Positions 54,990 through 64,000 of a stretch of DNA of 64,000 nt are shown here, piece after piece. The stretch is from Tribonema minus (Eukaryota > Sar > Xanthophyceae > Tribonematales > Tribonemataceae), in the NCBI GenBank assembly GCA_017506865.1, contig JAFCMP010000174.1, positions 55,700 to 119,699 on the forward strand. The letters are read 5' to 3'. The notes below the pieces were generated by a model. That model was not told the origin of the DNA and searched no databases. It saw only the letters and a list, made by a program, of their open reading frames with translations. How positions within the stretch are numbered: the stretch's first letter is position 1; every line of letters begins with the position of its first letter. Both the position numbers and the translations under genes were made by a program.

Positions 54990-55033
54990 AATTGCAAACA
55001 ACATGTCATTGCAATGACATGTTGTTTGCAATT
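54990..55033. repeat. 44-bp perfect palindrome
   Basis: aattgcaaacaacatgtcat and tg are followed immediately by the exact reverse complement, with no spacer. It lies just beyond the LINE copy's target duplication. No repeat family is identified. Confidence 0.95.
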
Positions 55034-56789
55034 AGTTGAGAGCACACATTTGCACTGGCAGTGATGGTATGTGGCCACTTGAATATGGGTAAGGTGAGTA
55101 GAACAATAAGTCCAGTCACAGTGACTGCAGGCGAACTAGTCTCAGACTGGAGCATGCTGCAGCAGACTCTCGGAATAATTGGGAATCATCAAGCAGGGCA
55201 AATGTTCAAAACGGAGGGAGAAAGGATGAGCAAGAGAGGGGGGGGGGGGGATGAGGGCCACCAATCAGAACACCAGCAGCAGGTCACTGTCACGATGGCA
55301 TGGTGCCTGCCGGTGAGCAAAAAGCGCATGCATCTTTTTGCATGCAGTTTACTGTAGAACATCATGATGTTATGCAGGTTGCAGTGGCTGTCAAATGAAG
55401 CGTGGGTATACCTGGCTTATCAGCTGGTATACAGCATCGCAATTAATGCTGCAGATCTTTGGGCAGTTGCTGCATGATGATCATCTGATCAACTATGATA
55501 GACTCTCGGAGCAAACATCTAAAACAGTCAGGGCAGCTGCACTAGTGGCGTGTCACAAACAGACAAGCATCACACGAAACCCTGAAATTGTGCCAAGAAT
55601 CAAATTTATTCAATGTCAGTGTTGTGGTGTGTGCGCTAGAAACAAACCAGCAGCTTCACTTTCTTGGTACAAACTTACTAAGTACCAAGCCCTGCTGCAA
55701 CTTCAAGTTCAAGAGAGCAAGATTGAGCTCTAGCTGGCACAAGACCTCTAGCAACTGCCAGTGACGCACGCGTGCATGAGCACTACAGGGGCTTGTAACC
55801 AGCTATGCTGGCTGAGTCAAGTGCACGGCATACGCTCTTGCGACCCACGTCAGCTATTTGGCCACTAGCCACATAATGATAGTTACACTGTACTCAGTTG
55901 TACCTATAGGCTAGTAGTACACTAACTAGTGGCAGCAGGCGTGCCAAGATATTCAATGCTAAGCACACCCTGTTGGCAATTGTTGAAGCCTGTCCTCCAA
56001 TGGTTGCGCTGAGTAGCTGAGGCTCACCGCACAGCGACTTGACAATGTGCTCCCTGGGCCAGCAGCTGACAAGAATGAGGTGTGGTCCGCTGATGCAGTA
56101 TGCGTCGGACGCTGACGTAGTGCCAGCAATGCCCTTGACAATTGAAGCTGCTGATTGTGGCTCATGTACTGGCAGAACCTGCAATTACGGTAGGGGACAG
56201 AACCAGCTGAGCGGCGGCAGCAGCAGCAGCAGCAGCCGCTGCAGCAGCCGCTGCAGCAGCTGCTGCAGCAGCCTGAGCTTGTACCGTAACGGCCCGTGGC
56301 ATGCGATCAAATTCGAAAGTCTACGCTGTTGCTTGAAGTTCGCTTGCATCAGACTGAACTTTGAAATTCGATTATGAGCCTCTGAGTGCAACGACGCTGT
56401 GCCTACACGTACTCATAAATGATTGTAATTTTTTTAAGTGAGTTACCTCGTCCATGCTCAGGCTGTTGTGCATAATCATGGGGACTTGCCAATGAGCCTA
56501 CTTGAGGGCGACACGTGCACTAATACATAGCTTTCAAACTGTCAGTTATCTCAGGGCCTGGCCGACCGTGACGGCCATCCATCTTCAACATGAAGTTGAC
56601 ATGCTGGGTGCACAATACGCTGCACAATCATTGCAGGCTGATGCAATCAATTACATTGCCAACATTGAATGACAATCATAATAATTGCAACATTGTCAAC
56701 AAGTGCTTCAACTTGCACCTGCCAGGTGAATGTACTTCATTAATTTTCGCTTACTATTAGTAGACTAATAGGCCTTGGAGTCCGGACGC
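55034..56789. other. Low-GC stretch without a confirmed gene
   Basis: Open frames occur at 55061-55357 and 55395-55733 (+), and at 55894-56184 (-) after a good acceptor (attgcag), the last reading VHEPQSAASIVKGIAG. None shows a known motif and none can be linked to others by splice phase. A CAG/CTG run is at 56216-56275. Confidence 0.4.
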
Positions 56790-56797
56790 AAATGTAC

Positions 56798-57412
56798 TTT
56801 TTATTAATTCTCGCAAATGTACTTTTTATTAATTCTCGCTCAGGGCGCGAAAAAGCCCAGATGATTGGCATCTAGCTGTAAGGAATCTACATGTCGTATG
56901 ACAGTCTGAAAGTGTCGCAACGACAACCACTCAAACGCCGCCGCCGCCAAATGGCATCTCGGGGTCCTCCCCTACGTCCTCCTCCATGTGCCCCCCCCCC
57001 CTGGATTCTGCCATGTGTGTCATGACACGGCCAGAGTACGCCATGTGGAGCGCTGCCGACAGTGCCGAGCGTAAGCGCGCCAGGGCGATGCCCTTGAGAG
57101 CTTTAGGGCGCGCTCCTCCGGGCACTGACATCCTGCTGGCATACTCCGTCGCCACAGCCTCCAGCAGCTTCCGCCCCTGCTCCCCGATGCTGCCAAATGA
57201 CCCTATTGCCAATGTGGCAAGTTTGTAGCAATTCTGATCATAATGACCAGAATAGTGGGTAGTCTTGGCGGCCTCTTGGTCGCGGCAGCATCGCTCGGGG
57301 TCTGCTGCAGTCTTCGCCGCCCGCGACGCCACCTGTGCCTCGAAGCAGGTAACGTCCACCATGAGCGGTAGGTGGCGTGTCGGGTCGTCGTAGCCGGTCA
57401 CCGGGAAGGCGT
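56798..57412 (-). mobile_element. 5'-truncated LINE copy, reverse orientation, with a duplicated tail
   Basis: 56823-57412 matches the final ~590 bp of the LINE and keeps an open endonuclease-domain frame (56931-57401, VDVTCFEAQV to the stop). A 17-bp extra tail (56798-56814) sits before it, bounded by AAATGTAC on both sides (56790-56797 and 56815-56822). The 5' break is within the ...GTGACCGG segment at 57412, next to GTAC; no longer target duplication was found. Confidence 0.9.
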
Positions 57413-57415
57413 ACT

Positions 57416-57611
57416 ACTTCAAGTACAATTTTGCAGCACGTTCTTCAAGTTTAGTGTGACTGGCGCTGAAGCCAGCGCCCCTCATTTAATTTACCGCCAT
57501 GGCTGAGGAGCACTGCATGGCTCCTCAGGAGCACTGCATGGCATGCAGGCTGAGCGCACGAGCAGAGCAACTTTGGCCGGCGGAGGCGGCGCTGAAGGAG
57601 ATGATCGCAGT
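57416..57611. other. Junction between two retroelements
   Basis: Includes the short inverted repeat ggcgctgaagccagcgcc (about 57463-57480) and a duplicated gaggagcactgcatgg word. The 3' end of the second RT element is probably within or near this stretch. Confidence 0.35.
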
Positions 57612-60600
57612 TCAACGGTTGCTAGGATTAGGGCTCAGCAGGCTGCGCTTTCCACTGCCGCAGCGCCACAAATGGGATTGTCTCTGAGACAGCGATATCT
57701 GGCAGCGCCAACTCCGAGTCGTACTAGTTGTAGTTGACAAGTACAACACAGCTGTCAGCGCTCGCGTAGAGCGTCGCACGGCCTCGATGATTGGCGGCAG
57801 TCCCTGGTCCTCGCGTATTGCGCATGAGTGCTGCGCGAACCAGGTGACTGCGCCGTGTTCGTCAGTGCCGAGCCTCAGGGCCCCTGCTGCCACAGTGGCA
57901 TGAATTATTGCAGGCCGCAGTGTTGTGCATGCCTGGGCCGTGTATGCGGCTGGTGCCAGTAGCCCCAAAAGCGGCATGCCCAGACCGCCTCGTCGCTCCG
58001 GCAACCGTGACGCCCGCAGTGGCACTGCGATGTCCGTGAGTTCTGGCGGGCCCAAGCGCGGCAATACCAGCACGCTGCCACTGCTGGCTACCTCATTGTC
58101 ACCAGCAGTGCAGGCGGCCAGCAGGTGTGACTTCATGACTGCCGCGGTAGCGCAGCCGTGCAGGTGCAGCATGCGTTCAAGCGTCCATGCACAGAACCCG
58201 TCAAATGCGTGCAGCCATGTCTCACTCAAAGCCGTGTCAACGACCCGAGCTAAGAAGCCCATGCGCTTTGTCAGTGACCTGCGCAGAATGAATTGTGCTG
58301 CCTGTAGGTGATGCCGCGCCATCCCAGCTAGCTGCCACGACAATCGCCATGTCCCTGCGTCAACAAGATGCTTGCTCATGGCAGCATGCACATAGGCTGG
58401 GTGCCCTACCGGTACCCCGACCGACGTAAAGCCCTGACTGGATTCTGGCATGGTGGCGTCCACAAACGGTATGTCAAGGGCGCGCAGGCGTGCTCTGGCC
58501 GCTTCATCAAACACTGTGCCGCGCATGGCAATGGCCAGCGACTTGTCTGGTCGAACGCGTAGGCCCCCTGCCGCAAGCCGACGGATCACCTCTGCCACCC
58601 CAGCGGCCGCTGCATCGTCGAAGTAGGCAGCTTGCAGCACGTTGAGGTCATCCAGGAAAGCGCAGTGCGGGGCTGGCGGTTCCGCTGTGCTGTGGCCGTA
58701 GGCCGGCATACTGCCGGGCGTCGCACTCACTCCATCAGGGTAGAAGAGTAGGAATGCCGCTGCCACTGCAAAGTACAGCGGCCCTAGAGGGTCCCCTTGC
58801 TGGCACCCTAGGTGGGAGCAGATAATGCGAGCTTCACCGTTCACCTCCACTCGCATCTCTGGGGCAGTGTCACCACAGTATACGGACTCAAAGTGCGGGA
58901 GCAGCTCCGGACAGAAGAGCATAAGTCCCCGCACAATGGCGGCGCGATCCACACTGTTAAATGCGTTCTCACAGTCCAGCTGGATTGTGGTGCCATACAG
59001 CTCGTGCCACACGCGCGCGCGCGCTGCCACATGCTCGACGCCAGACCGGTATCCTACGCCAAACTGCGACATGGAGGCCAGCAGCCCCGATATTTTGCCC
59101 TTGACACCCCGTGCCGCTGTGGACCCGAGGAGTCTGCGCCAGACACTGGAGCAGGCGATCGGACGCCGCTTCTGTCCTATGCCTGAGAGGGCCGCGGCGC
59201 GGAGAAGCCGTTGCGATTGCTCCGGCAGCAGTTCGGGCTCAACAAGCAGCGTCGTGAACACCTTGGCCAGGTGATGGGCGAATGCCGGTTCCATCACATC
59301 CGATTCTGAATCACCAGCTAGTCCTGGCGAGGCACTGCCCACGGGGCGGGTGGCTGCTTTCACTGGTGCACCAGGCCCAGCGGCCATCAAGAGGTGTTCA
59401 TAGCGTAGGCCGTCCAGCCCTCCTGCCTTCCCCGCCCCTGCTGCGGACAAGGTCGACAGTATGTCTGTCGCCTCCACCTCGAGGCGCCGTCCGGCTGCGC
59501 TGGCAGCATCCTCAGGCCTATCGCTGCGATCATGCGCCTGACCCGATTCGAAGACGGGACTGCCGCTGCCAGCGGGCCCGGCGGTCGTTGCCACCCCTGC
59601 GCCGTGCAAGCAGTGCCGCCGGGCGTCGCGTACCAGGCCGCGCACTTGCTCCATTGGCGTATCGACTACCCCGGGCCGGGTGCCAGTTTCAGGGTGCTTT
59701 GCTGCCAGCACCTGTGCCGTGACCTCGTCTGCTGGGGCGCATGCTTCACGCGCCTCTAGTCGTGCGGCAGCCAGGCCTACCCCCCGTCGCTTGCCTGAGA
59801 GGGCAGCGCATGCTGTTTGCTGCCTGGAGTCAGCCTCCGTCCAGTCGGCATCGAAGTTCGTTTGTGCCGACGCCGTAGCTGCGTTGTTTGGTTTGGGGGC
59901 CCGCAGCGCCGCTGCTGCTGACAGCGTCTTTCTCAGTAGCTCCGCAAAGTCGCCAGACAGCAACGCTGCCAGCCGGGCCGCAGGCGGCATACCGGTTCCC
60001 TCCGGTTGCCTACCAAAGGCCATTGCTGCTAGCAGGTGCAGCAGCCTGTAGCCGCGCTGCACTAGAGTCTGAGAAACCTGATGAGCAAACGCCCCGGCAC
60101 CATGGTGGAGGCGCACCCGTGCCGCCTCACGTGCACTGTCTGTGGCGTCCGCCAGTAGTCGTGTGGCGTGCTCCACTAGCCGTGCCCACTGGGTGCACTG
60201 CAGCTGAGTGCGGAAGGGGTTGGCAGTCGTGGTGAACCGTAGCAGCAGTAGATCCGCCTCATTGGTCTGGTCAAGTGCGTGGACGACCGAGGGCGTCGAG
60301 AGGTCCCAAGCCAGGGATGCTCGTGACTGGGGCTTTGAGGGCCTGCCACTGGTGGTGGTGGTCGGGGGGGGCGGTGACGCGGCATCGTCCGGCGGGTCCA
60401 AGTCCATGTCCGCCCATCCCACGGCCGTCCCGTGGGGGGGGCTGCTGTCCTGCAGCCTTAGGCTGTTAGACTGAGTGCGGCTGCCGGCGCTGCCAGGCGG
60501 TGCTGCAGCAGCTGCCGTTCGGCGCCGGCGTTGCGCGCCGGTTGCCGTGGCCGCCGGGCGTTTCTTGCTGGACTTTGAGTTGGCAGCGCCACTAGCCGGC

Positions 60601-61181
60601 ACCGCCGGTGGCTTTGGAGGTGTCGCTGCGGCAGCCCCCGCCGCCGCGGCCGCGCCGTCGCTACCCGCACCCCCGCCCTCGGACTGGCCCGGGGGTACTG
60701 CCGGGCGTGCGCGCGTGGGGGCGCTTCCATTCCGTCGACACGTGTGGCATGGCGAGGTCAGCGCGCATTGCCTCTGCCCCGCGCTGGCTGACATATGGAC
60801 CAGACCGCAGGCACCTGTGCATGCACTCAGCTTCCTTACCGCCCGTAGGAAGTCTTCTGCCGTGCAACCATACATGGTGCTCATCTCCTGCACACGCTTG
60901 GCATGGTGTGCCCCAGTGTTGCAGGTACTGCTGCCTGAAGGGGCACGGTCACCGGATGGGTCGTGATCAACCTGCTGCCGGATGCCCTTGGCGTATGCTG
61001 CCGCCAGATTTTGCTGACAGTGTGATGTGCTCGCCTCAGGGTTCAGCATCGACCTCGTGCAGCTACCACCGTTGAAGTGGGCCACTACCGGTGCCATGCG
61101 GCTCGCAGCTGACAGTTTGCCTCGCTGTTTGCTGTCCTCTTTCTGACCAAGCTGCCAAAATGCCAGTGTGCATAAGGACAC
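57612..61181 (-). CDS. Reverse transcriptase polyprotein of a second non-LTR element
   Basis: A frame of about 1189 codons on the minus strand. From the N-terminus: basic, cysteine-bearing region (CHTCRRNG), Pro/Ala-rich linker, then RT motifs GLDGLRYEHLLMAA, RRPIACSSVWRRLLGS, LDCENAFNSVDR (motif A, near 58970), CQQGDPLGPLYFA (near 58795), FLDD in place of YMDD (near 58645), and the thumb segments VGVPVGHPAYVHAAM and RRGGLGMPLLGLLAPAA. The frame ends soon after ALTAVLYLSTTTSTTRS without a CCHC or RLE domain, so its 3' part is lost or shifted. RT sequence differs clearly from the 49-53 kb LINE. The true start is not fixed because the 5' neighbour (OTU-like) is in another frame. Confidence 0.78.
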   Translation of the reverse strand: MSLCTLAFWQLGQKEDSKQRGKLSAASRMAPVVAHFNGGSCTRSMLNPEASTSHCQQNLAAAYAKGIRQQVDHDPSGDRAPSGSSTCNTGAHHAKRVQEMSTMYGCTAEDFLRAVRKLSACTGACGLVHMSASAGQRQCALTSPCHTCRRNGSAPTRARPAVPPGQSEGGGAGSDGAAAAAGAAAATPPKPPAVPASGAANSKSSKKRPAATATGAQRRRRTAAAAAPPGSAGSRTQSNSLRLQDSSPPHGTAVGWADMDLDPPDDAASPPPPTTTTSGRPSKPQSRASLAWDLSTPSVVHALDQTNEADLLLLRFTTTANPFRTQLQCTQWARLVEHATRLLADATDSAREAARVRLHHGAGAFAHQVSQTLVQRGYRLLHLLAAMAFGRQPEGTGMPPAARLAALLSGDFAELLRKTLSAAAALRAPKPNNAATASAQTNFDADWTEADSRQQTACAALSGKRRGVGLAAARLEAREACAPADEVTAQVLAAKHPETGTRPGVVDTPMEQVRGLVRDARRHCLHGAGVATTAGPAGSGSPVFESGQAHDRSDRPEDAASAAGRRLEVEATDILSTLSAAGAGKAGGLDGLRYEHLLMAAGPGAPVKAATRPVGSASPGLAGDSESDVMEPAFAHHLAKVFTTLLVEPELLPEQSQRLLRAAALSGIGQKRRPIACSSVWRRLLGSTAARGVKGKISGLLASMSQFGVGYRSGVEHVAARARVWHELYGTTIQLDCENAFNSVDRAAIVRGLMLFCPELLPHFESVYCGDTAPEMRVEVNGEARIICSHLGCQQGDPLGPLYFAVAAAFLLFYPDGVSATPGSMPAYGHSTAEPPAPHCAFLDDLNVLQAAYFDDAAAAGVAEVIRRLAAGGLRVRPDKSLAIAMRGTVFDEAARARLRALDIPFVDATMPESSQGFTSVGVPVGHPAYVHAAMSKHLVDAGTWRLSWQLAGMARHHLQAAQFILRRSLTKRMGFLARVVDTALSETWLHAFDGFCAWTLERMLHLHGCATAAVMKSHLLAACTAGDNEVASSGSVLVLPRLGPPELTDIAVPLRASRLPERRGGLGMPLLGLLAPAAYTAQACTTLRPAIIHATVAAGALRLGTDEHGAVTWFAQHSCAIREDQGLPPIIEAVRRSTRALTAVLYLSTTTSTTRSWRCQISLSQRQSHLWRCGSGKRSLLSPNPSNR

Positions 61182-61945
61182 CTCAGTGGCTCAGGCTGCT
61201 GTGGCAACTGCAGCGCAGTACGGGGCTGTGTCCGACTCGGAGCCGTGATGTGGGTGCTGTTAGCTTGAGTGGTCGCCGACGCTGTCATAGTGGTTGGCAA
61301 GGGCGGAGCTGCCGCAGGGGCGACAAGCAGTTCAAAGTGTCCCACATTTGTATATAGCCCAGGCGGCGTCCACAGCACATCCAGATGGCAGTCAGGCTGA
61401 GCTGGAGTTGCCGGTGCGAATACCGCTGGCAGCCCCATCAGTTGTGCCAGCACCAGCCCTGTTGATTTTTGCGTGCTGCCAGTGGCCTGAGGCTCGGCCT
61501 GCCACACCGTCACCGAGACCGCGTAGACCGCTGCAACAATGGCCCACACAGACAAACCGAGGGGCCGTCCCCACACGCCCTCTTCCTGTAGGCGTTGCAG
61601 CAGGAGCGTGTGCCCGCTGTCCCGCTCTGTCCGTTTCATTTGTGCCGTACTCGATTGCGAGGCAGCGAGCGCGTGTCCCGTACGTGTCGAATTGTTCACG
61701 TGTACACGCAGGTTGGGCTGCTGCATGCGCGGTCAGTTGACGCATCGATGACATGCTGGCCCCTTGTTTGCCCGCCCCCTGCGTGACGTATGCCACCATC
61801 CCGTCCAGCAGTGCCTCTCGCATGGCAATCACCAGTGCTGGGGCCGGCAGTCCGTGCTCAACTGCGACGCTGCTATGCCGTGTAGAGCTGTATGAATCAG
61901 GCAGTTGCCGTTGCCCACGTTGCTCACGGGGCGAAGCTCCCCACC
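61085..61945 (-). pseudogene. OTU cysteine-protease-like segment, frame-broken, upstream of the RT
   Basis: One frame reads ELRPVSNVGNGNCLIHTALH (about 61935-61876), matching the OTU catalytic-cysteine motif (D/N-G-N-C-L-x-H). The same frame is open again at 61085-61726, with VWAIVAAVYAVSVTVWQAEP and VGHFELL (near 61340), the usual OTU strand and catalytic-histidine region. Between them the frame has stops while another frame is open (MREALLDGMVAYVTQ). I infer one or two frameshifts in a decayed OTU domain. OTU proteases are known in some algal non-LTR elements of the Dualen/RandI group. Confidence 0.5.
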
Positions 61946-64000
61946 GTGCTAGCGTCGCTGTGTTTTCCCCAAGCGCCTGTTTGTGGAGTGCCTGCAGGCC
62001 CGTGTGCCAAGTGGAAAACCATAGTTGGTGGCTTTTGCCAGCGCGTCTTGCTGCTCCTCCACGGTGACTGTATGGCACACGGTTGAGGGTATCCGGGTCG
62101 CCACCGTCACGGTGGTGACCTTCGCCGGCCCGGATATTGGTGCTGAGGGGGCAGAGGCACCGCCCCTCGGCGGTGTGGTGGCTGGTGCCAGGGGTGCACG
62201 AGAATTGTCGCACTGGGCCTGTCGCTCCTGCGTCCGCCGTCTGTGTTTACCTCTGCGTCGACTGCGCTTTCCACTGGCAACCATAGCCGTGACAGGTGCT
62301 GTCTCGGTCATTGTTGCGTGGGTGCTGTTATCACCAGCCTGCGTTACGTCTGACTCACCACGTTTCCCGGCTGGCTGGCGAGGCGACCTGGCAACGACCG
62401 GTTCCCTAAGGGAGAGTTGGTCAAACACCGTTGCCAGGTCATTACCTTCTTCTCGGAGGGAGAGCAAGCTGAACGTGACCGTCAGGTCATGCATCTGACT
62501 CACCAGCGGTGCGCAGGAAGTCCGGCCCAGCAGGTCTGTGTTGCTGGCGTCGCTGGGCGCCGCCGCATATGCAGTCGGCGTGACGTGCGGCAGGGTCCAA
62601 GCTTGGTACCCGTCGGCCAAGCGCAAAGCACCGTGACGCGTGCCCGATTGGGGGCAAGGGCCAGTGCACGTACCCTGCGCGCGAGTGCGCCAGTGCCCCC
62701 CCCGCCCCCAGCAGGCCTTGCCAGTGTGATCCCGTCGGGTCCCTGGGGCATTCGCTAGACTGAGCGCCCGCTGCGACAGCAGCTGCGGCACTGCCAGGTG
62801 TGCTGGGCACACGATCGTTGCTTGACATCGTTGCGCCGCTATCGCTAGCACGACTTTCGCCAGGCAGCACACCCATTGTGCTGCTCCGGGTCAGTCTCGG
62901 CAGCGGCGCATCTGCCACACCGTCCAACGTAGATGCATGGGCTTGCCTGGGGTCTACCCCCAGGTGCTCGCATCCGAGGATTTGCGTATGGGACCACATT
63001 TGCTAGCGGCGGCGAGCAGCGCGGCTGTTGGCTTCAGGCTATTCCCCCCACCAACAGCTGCACACCCGCTGCGCCGCGCATGTCGTTGGTCGGGTGTGTA
63101 TGTCAGCAATGTGATCATGGCCTGATGCACGGTCACAGCCTGACAGTGTGCATGCTGTCGCGGCGACCGGGCCTGCGAGGCAGTCGGCGCAGCGCCACAC
63201 GTCGCCACTGGTCCAGGGCCCCTAGATCACCAGATGGTGTCGTGGCGCTTGCTGCTGTGCGTCTGATGAAGAGGTTGCCCACCCGTCGCAGACCTGCTCT
63301 AGGCCGCCGTATATTGGTCGGTGGTCTAGGAAAAGCTGAACATGCATTTCTGCAAATTGCTTCCCTTTCCCTGTGTGGCGCGTGCGCTGGTGTGCACATG
63401 CGTGTGCCGCTGGGCAATTCTTTCCCGGGGCCCGAGGTTTGCTCGCACTATGAACTTGTCGCACATGCGGCAGTCCAGCCCCGGGATATTGACCTTCCGG
63501 TTGGCAGCGGGTGTCTTGGCGGCGCCAAAACTGTCATAGCGGTGATGCCGGATATTGGGTGCCCGTTGCGACTGTTACCGTCAGAGGTGACGCTGCCGCC
63601 TGACAGAGAGGCGCCGCTGCCAGCTGGCTGCAAAGACCGGGACGTGATTCGTCTCTGGTGACCCGCCGCCCAGGTTCGCCAACTTCCATCGGTACAGGCA
63701 TGGTCACGGTGACCGGCTTTGCCAGCGCACCGCCAGACTGTGGCTCTGGACGGGTGACGCTGCCAGTGCTTTGGGCGCTGGCGCGGCGCCGGACCCCGCG
63801 GGGGTGCAGCCGCCCCACGTTCGCCGCCCGGTGCAGCAGCCGCTGCGGCCGCTGGTGCTGTTGTCACCATGTCTGCAGTACATGGGGTTTTCCGCTGCGG
63901 TGACCTCCATCGGCTGAGGACCGGGATGCCACTGGGGAGAGGCGCCGCTGATTCTAGCTGGCTGCGAAGGCCGCGACGTGATCCGTCTCTGGTGACCGCC
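61946..64000 (-). mobile_element. 5' region of the second retroelement, running off the window
   Basis: GC-rich, with minus-strand frames at 61949-62872, 62487-62999 and 63448-63870 encoding basic Arg/Ser/Pro-rich sequence (SGKRSRRRGKHRRRT; PVTVTMPVPMEVGE). No folded domain is recognised. A ~330-bp repeat is visible at the edge: gctggctgcaaagaccggga and cgtctctggtgacc at 63624-63662 recur at 63958-63998. Frames overlap, so exact gene limits cannot be set. Confidence 0.45.

Noticed and set aside
55395-55733. 112-codon plus-strand frame with CQCCGVC
   Set aside because: The cysteine cluster is short and isolated, with no conserved family pattern or splice partners; left as unassigned.
63340-63560. 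Zinc-finger-like CRMC ... HTHVH segment on the minus strand
   Set aside because: Spacing from the cysteines to the histidines (18 residues) is too long for a standard C2H2 finger and the frame stops soon after.

Overview
The window is nuclear DNA of an intron-rich, photosynthetic eukaryote. Genes are split by GT-AG introns of 0.3-2.6 kb, with one likely GC-AG intron. A nuclear CtpA-type protease carries a signal-plus-transit-like leader, there is a TTAGGG-type interstitial telomere tract, and long G/C homopolymers, LINE-like retroelements and a hAT-type element occur. This suits an alga with a plastid, perhaps a stramenopile; that assignment is inference, not proof.

Left to right: the 5' exons of an AFG1/LACE1-type mitochondrial AAA ATPase (986-2580, -); a tandem 1.1-kb duplication array made of AFG1 5' end plus kinase 3' end; a five-exon NDR/LATS-family AGC kinase (5462-13084, -); a divergent three-exon PRA1-family gene (13301-15561, +); an M-domain-only SRP54-like gene (17164-18891, -); a ten-exon NAP1 histone chaperone (19950-27684, -); a divergent three-exon ribosomal protein uS19/RPS15 (28091-30830, +); an eight-exon CtpA/S41 processing protease (31243-39288, -); and two tandem paralogues of an unrecognised secreted cysteine-rich protein (39775-43055 and 45091-47064, +). 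Three pairs are head to head: kinase/PRA1, NAP1/RPS15 and CtpA/secreted protein 1.

From 47.7 kb the window is mobile DNA: a 732-bp hAT-like element with an 8-bp target duplication; a fold-back element with about 210-bp inverted arms; an RLE-type LINE (RT, CCHC, endonuclease-like domain, one in-frame stop) and shorter LINE tails nested in it, several ending at GTAC with clear target duplications; reverse-oriented 5'-truncated copies; and from 57.6 kb to the edge a second reverse transcriptase element on the minus strand with an OTU-protease-like segment upstream.

The most striking pattern is that four unrelated genes carry, inside their introns, extra direct copies of the adjoining exon edge: a short piece of exon plus its splice site. 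There are up to four extra copies at one junction. The real exon stays intact and the extra copies sit on the intron side, mostly with the splice dinucleotide preserved. The genes are otherwise unrelated housekeeping functions; I see no operon-like functional grouping.
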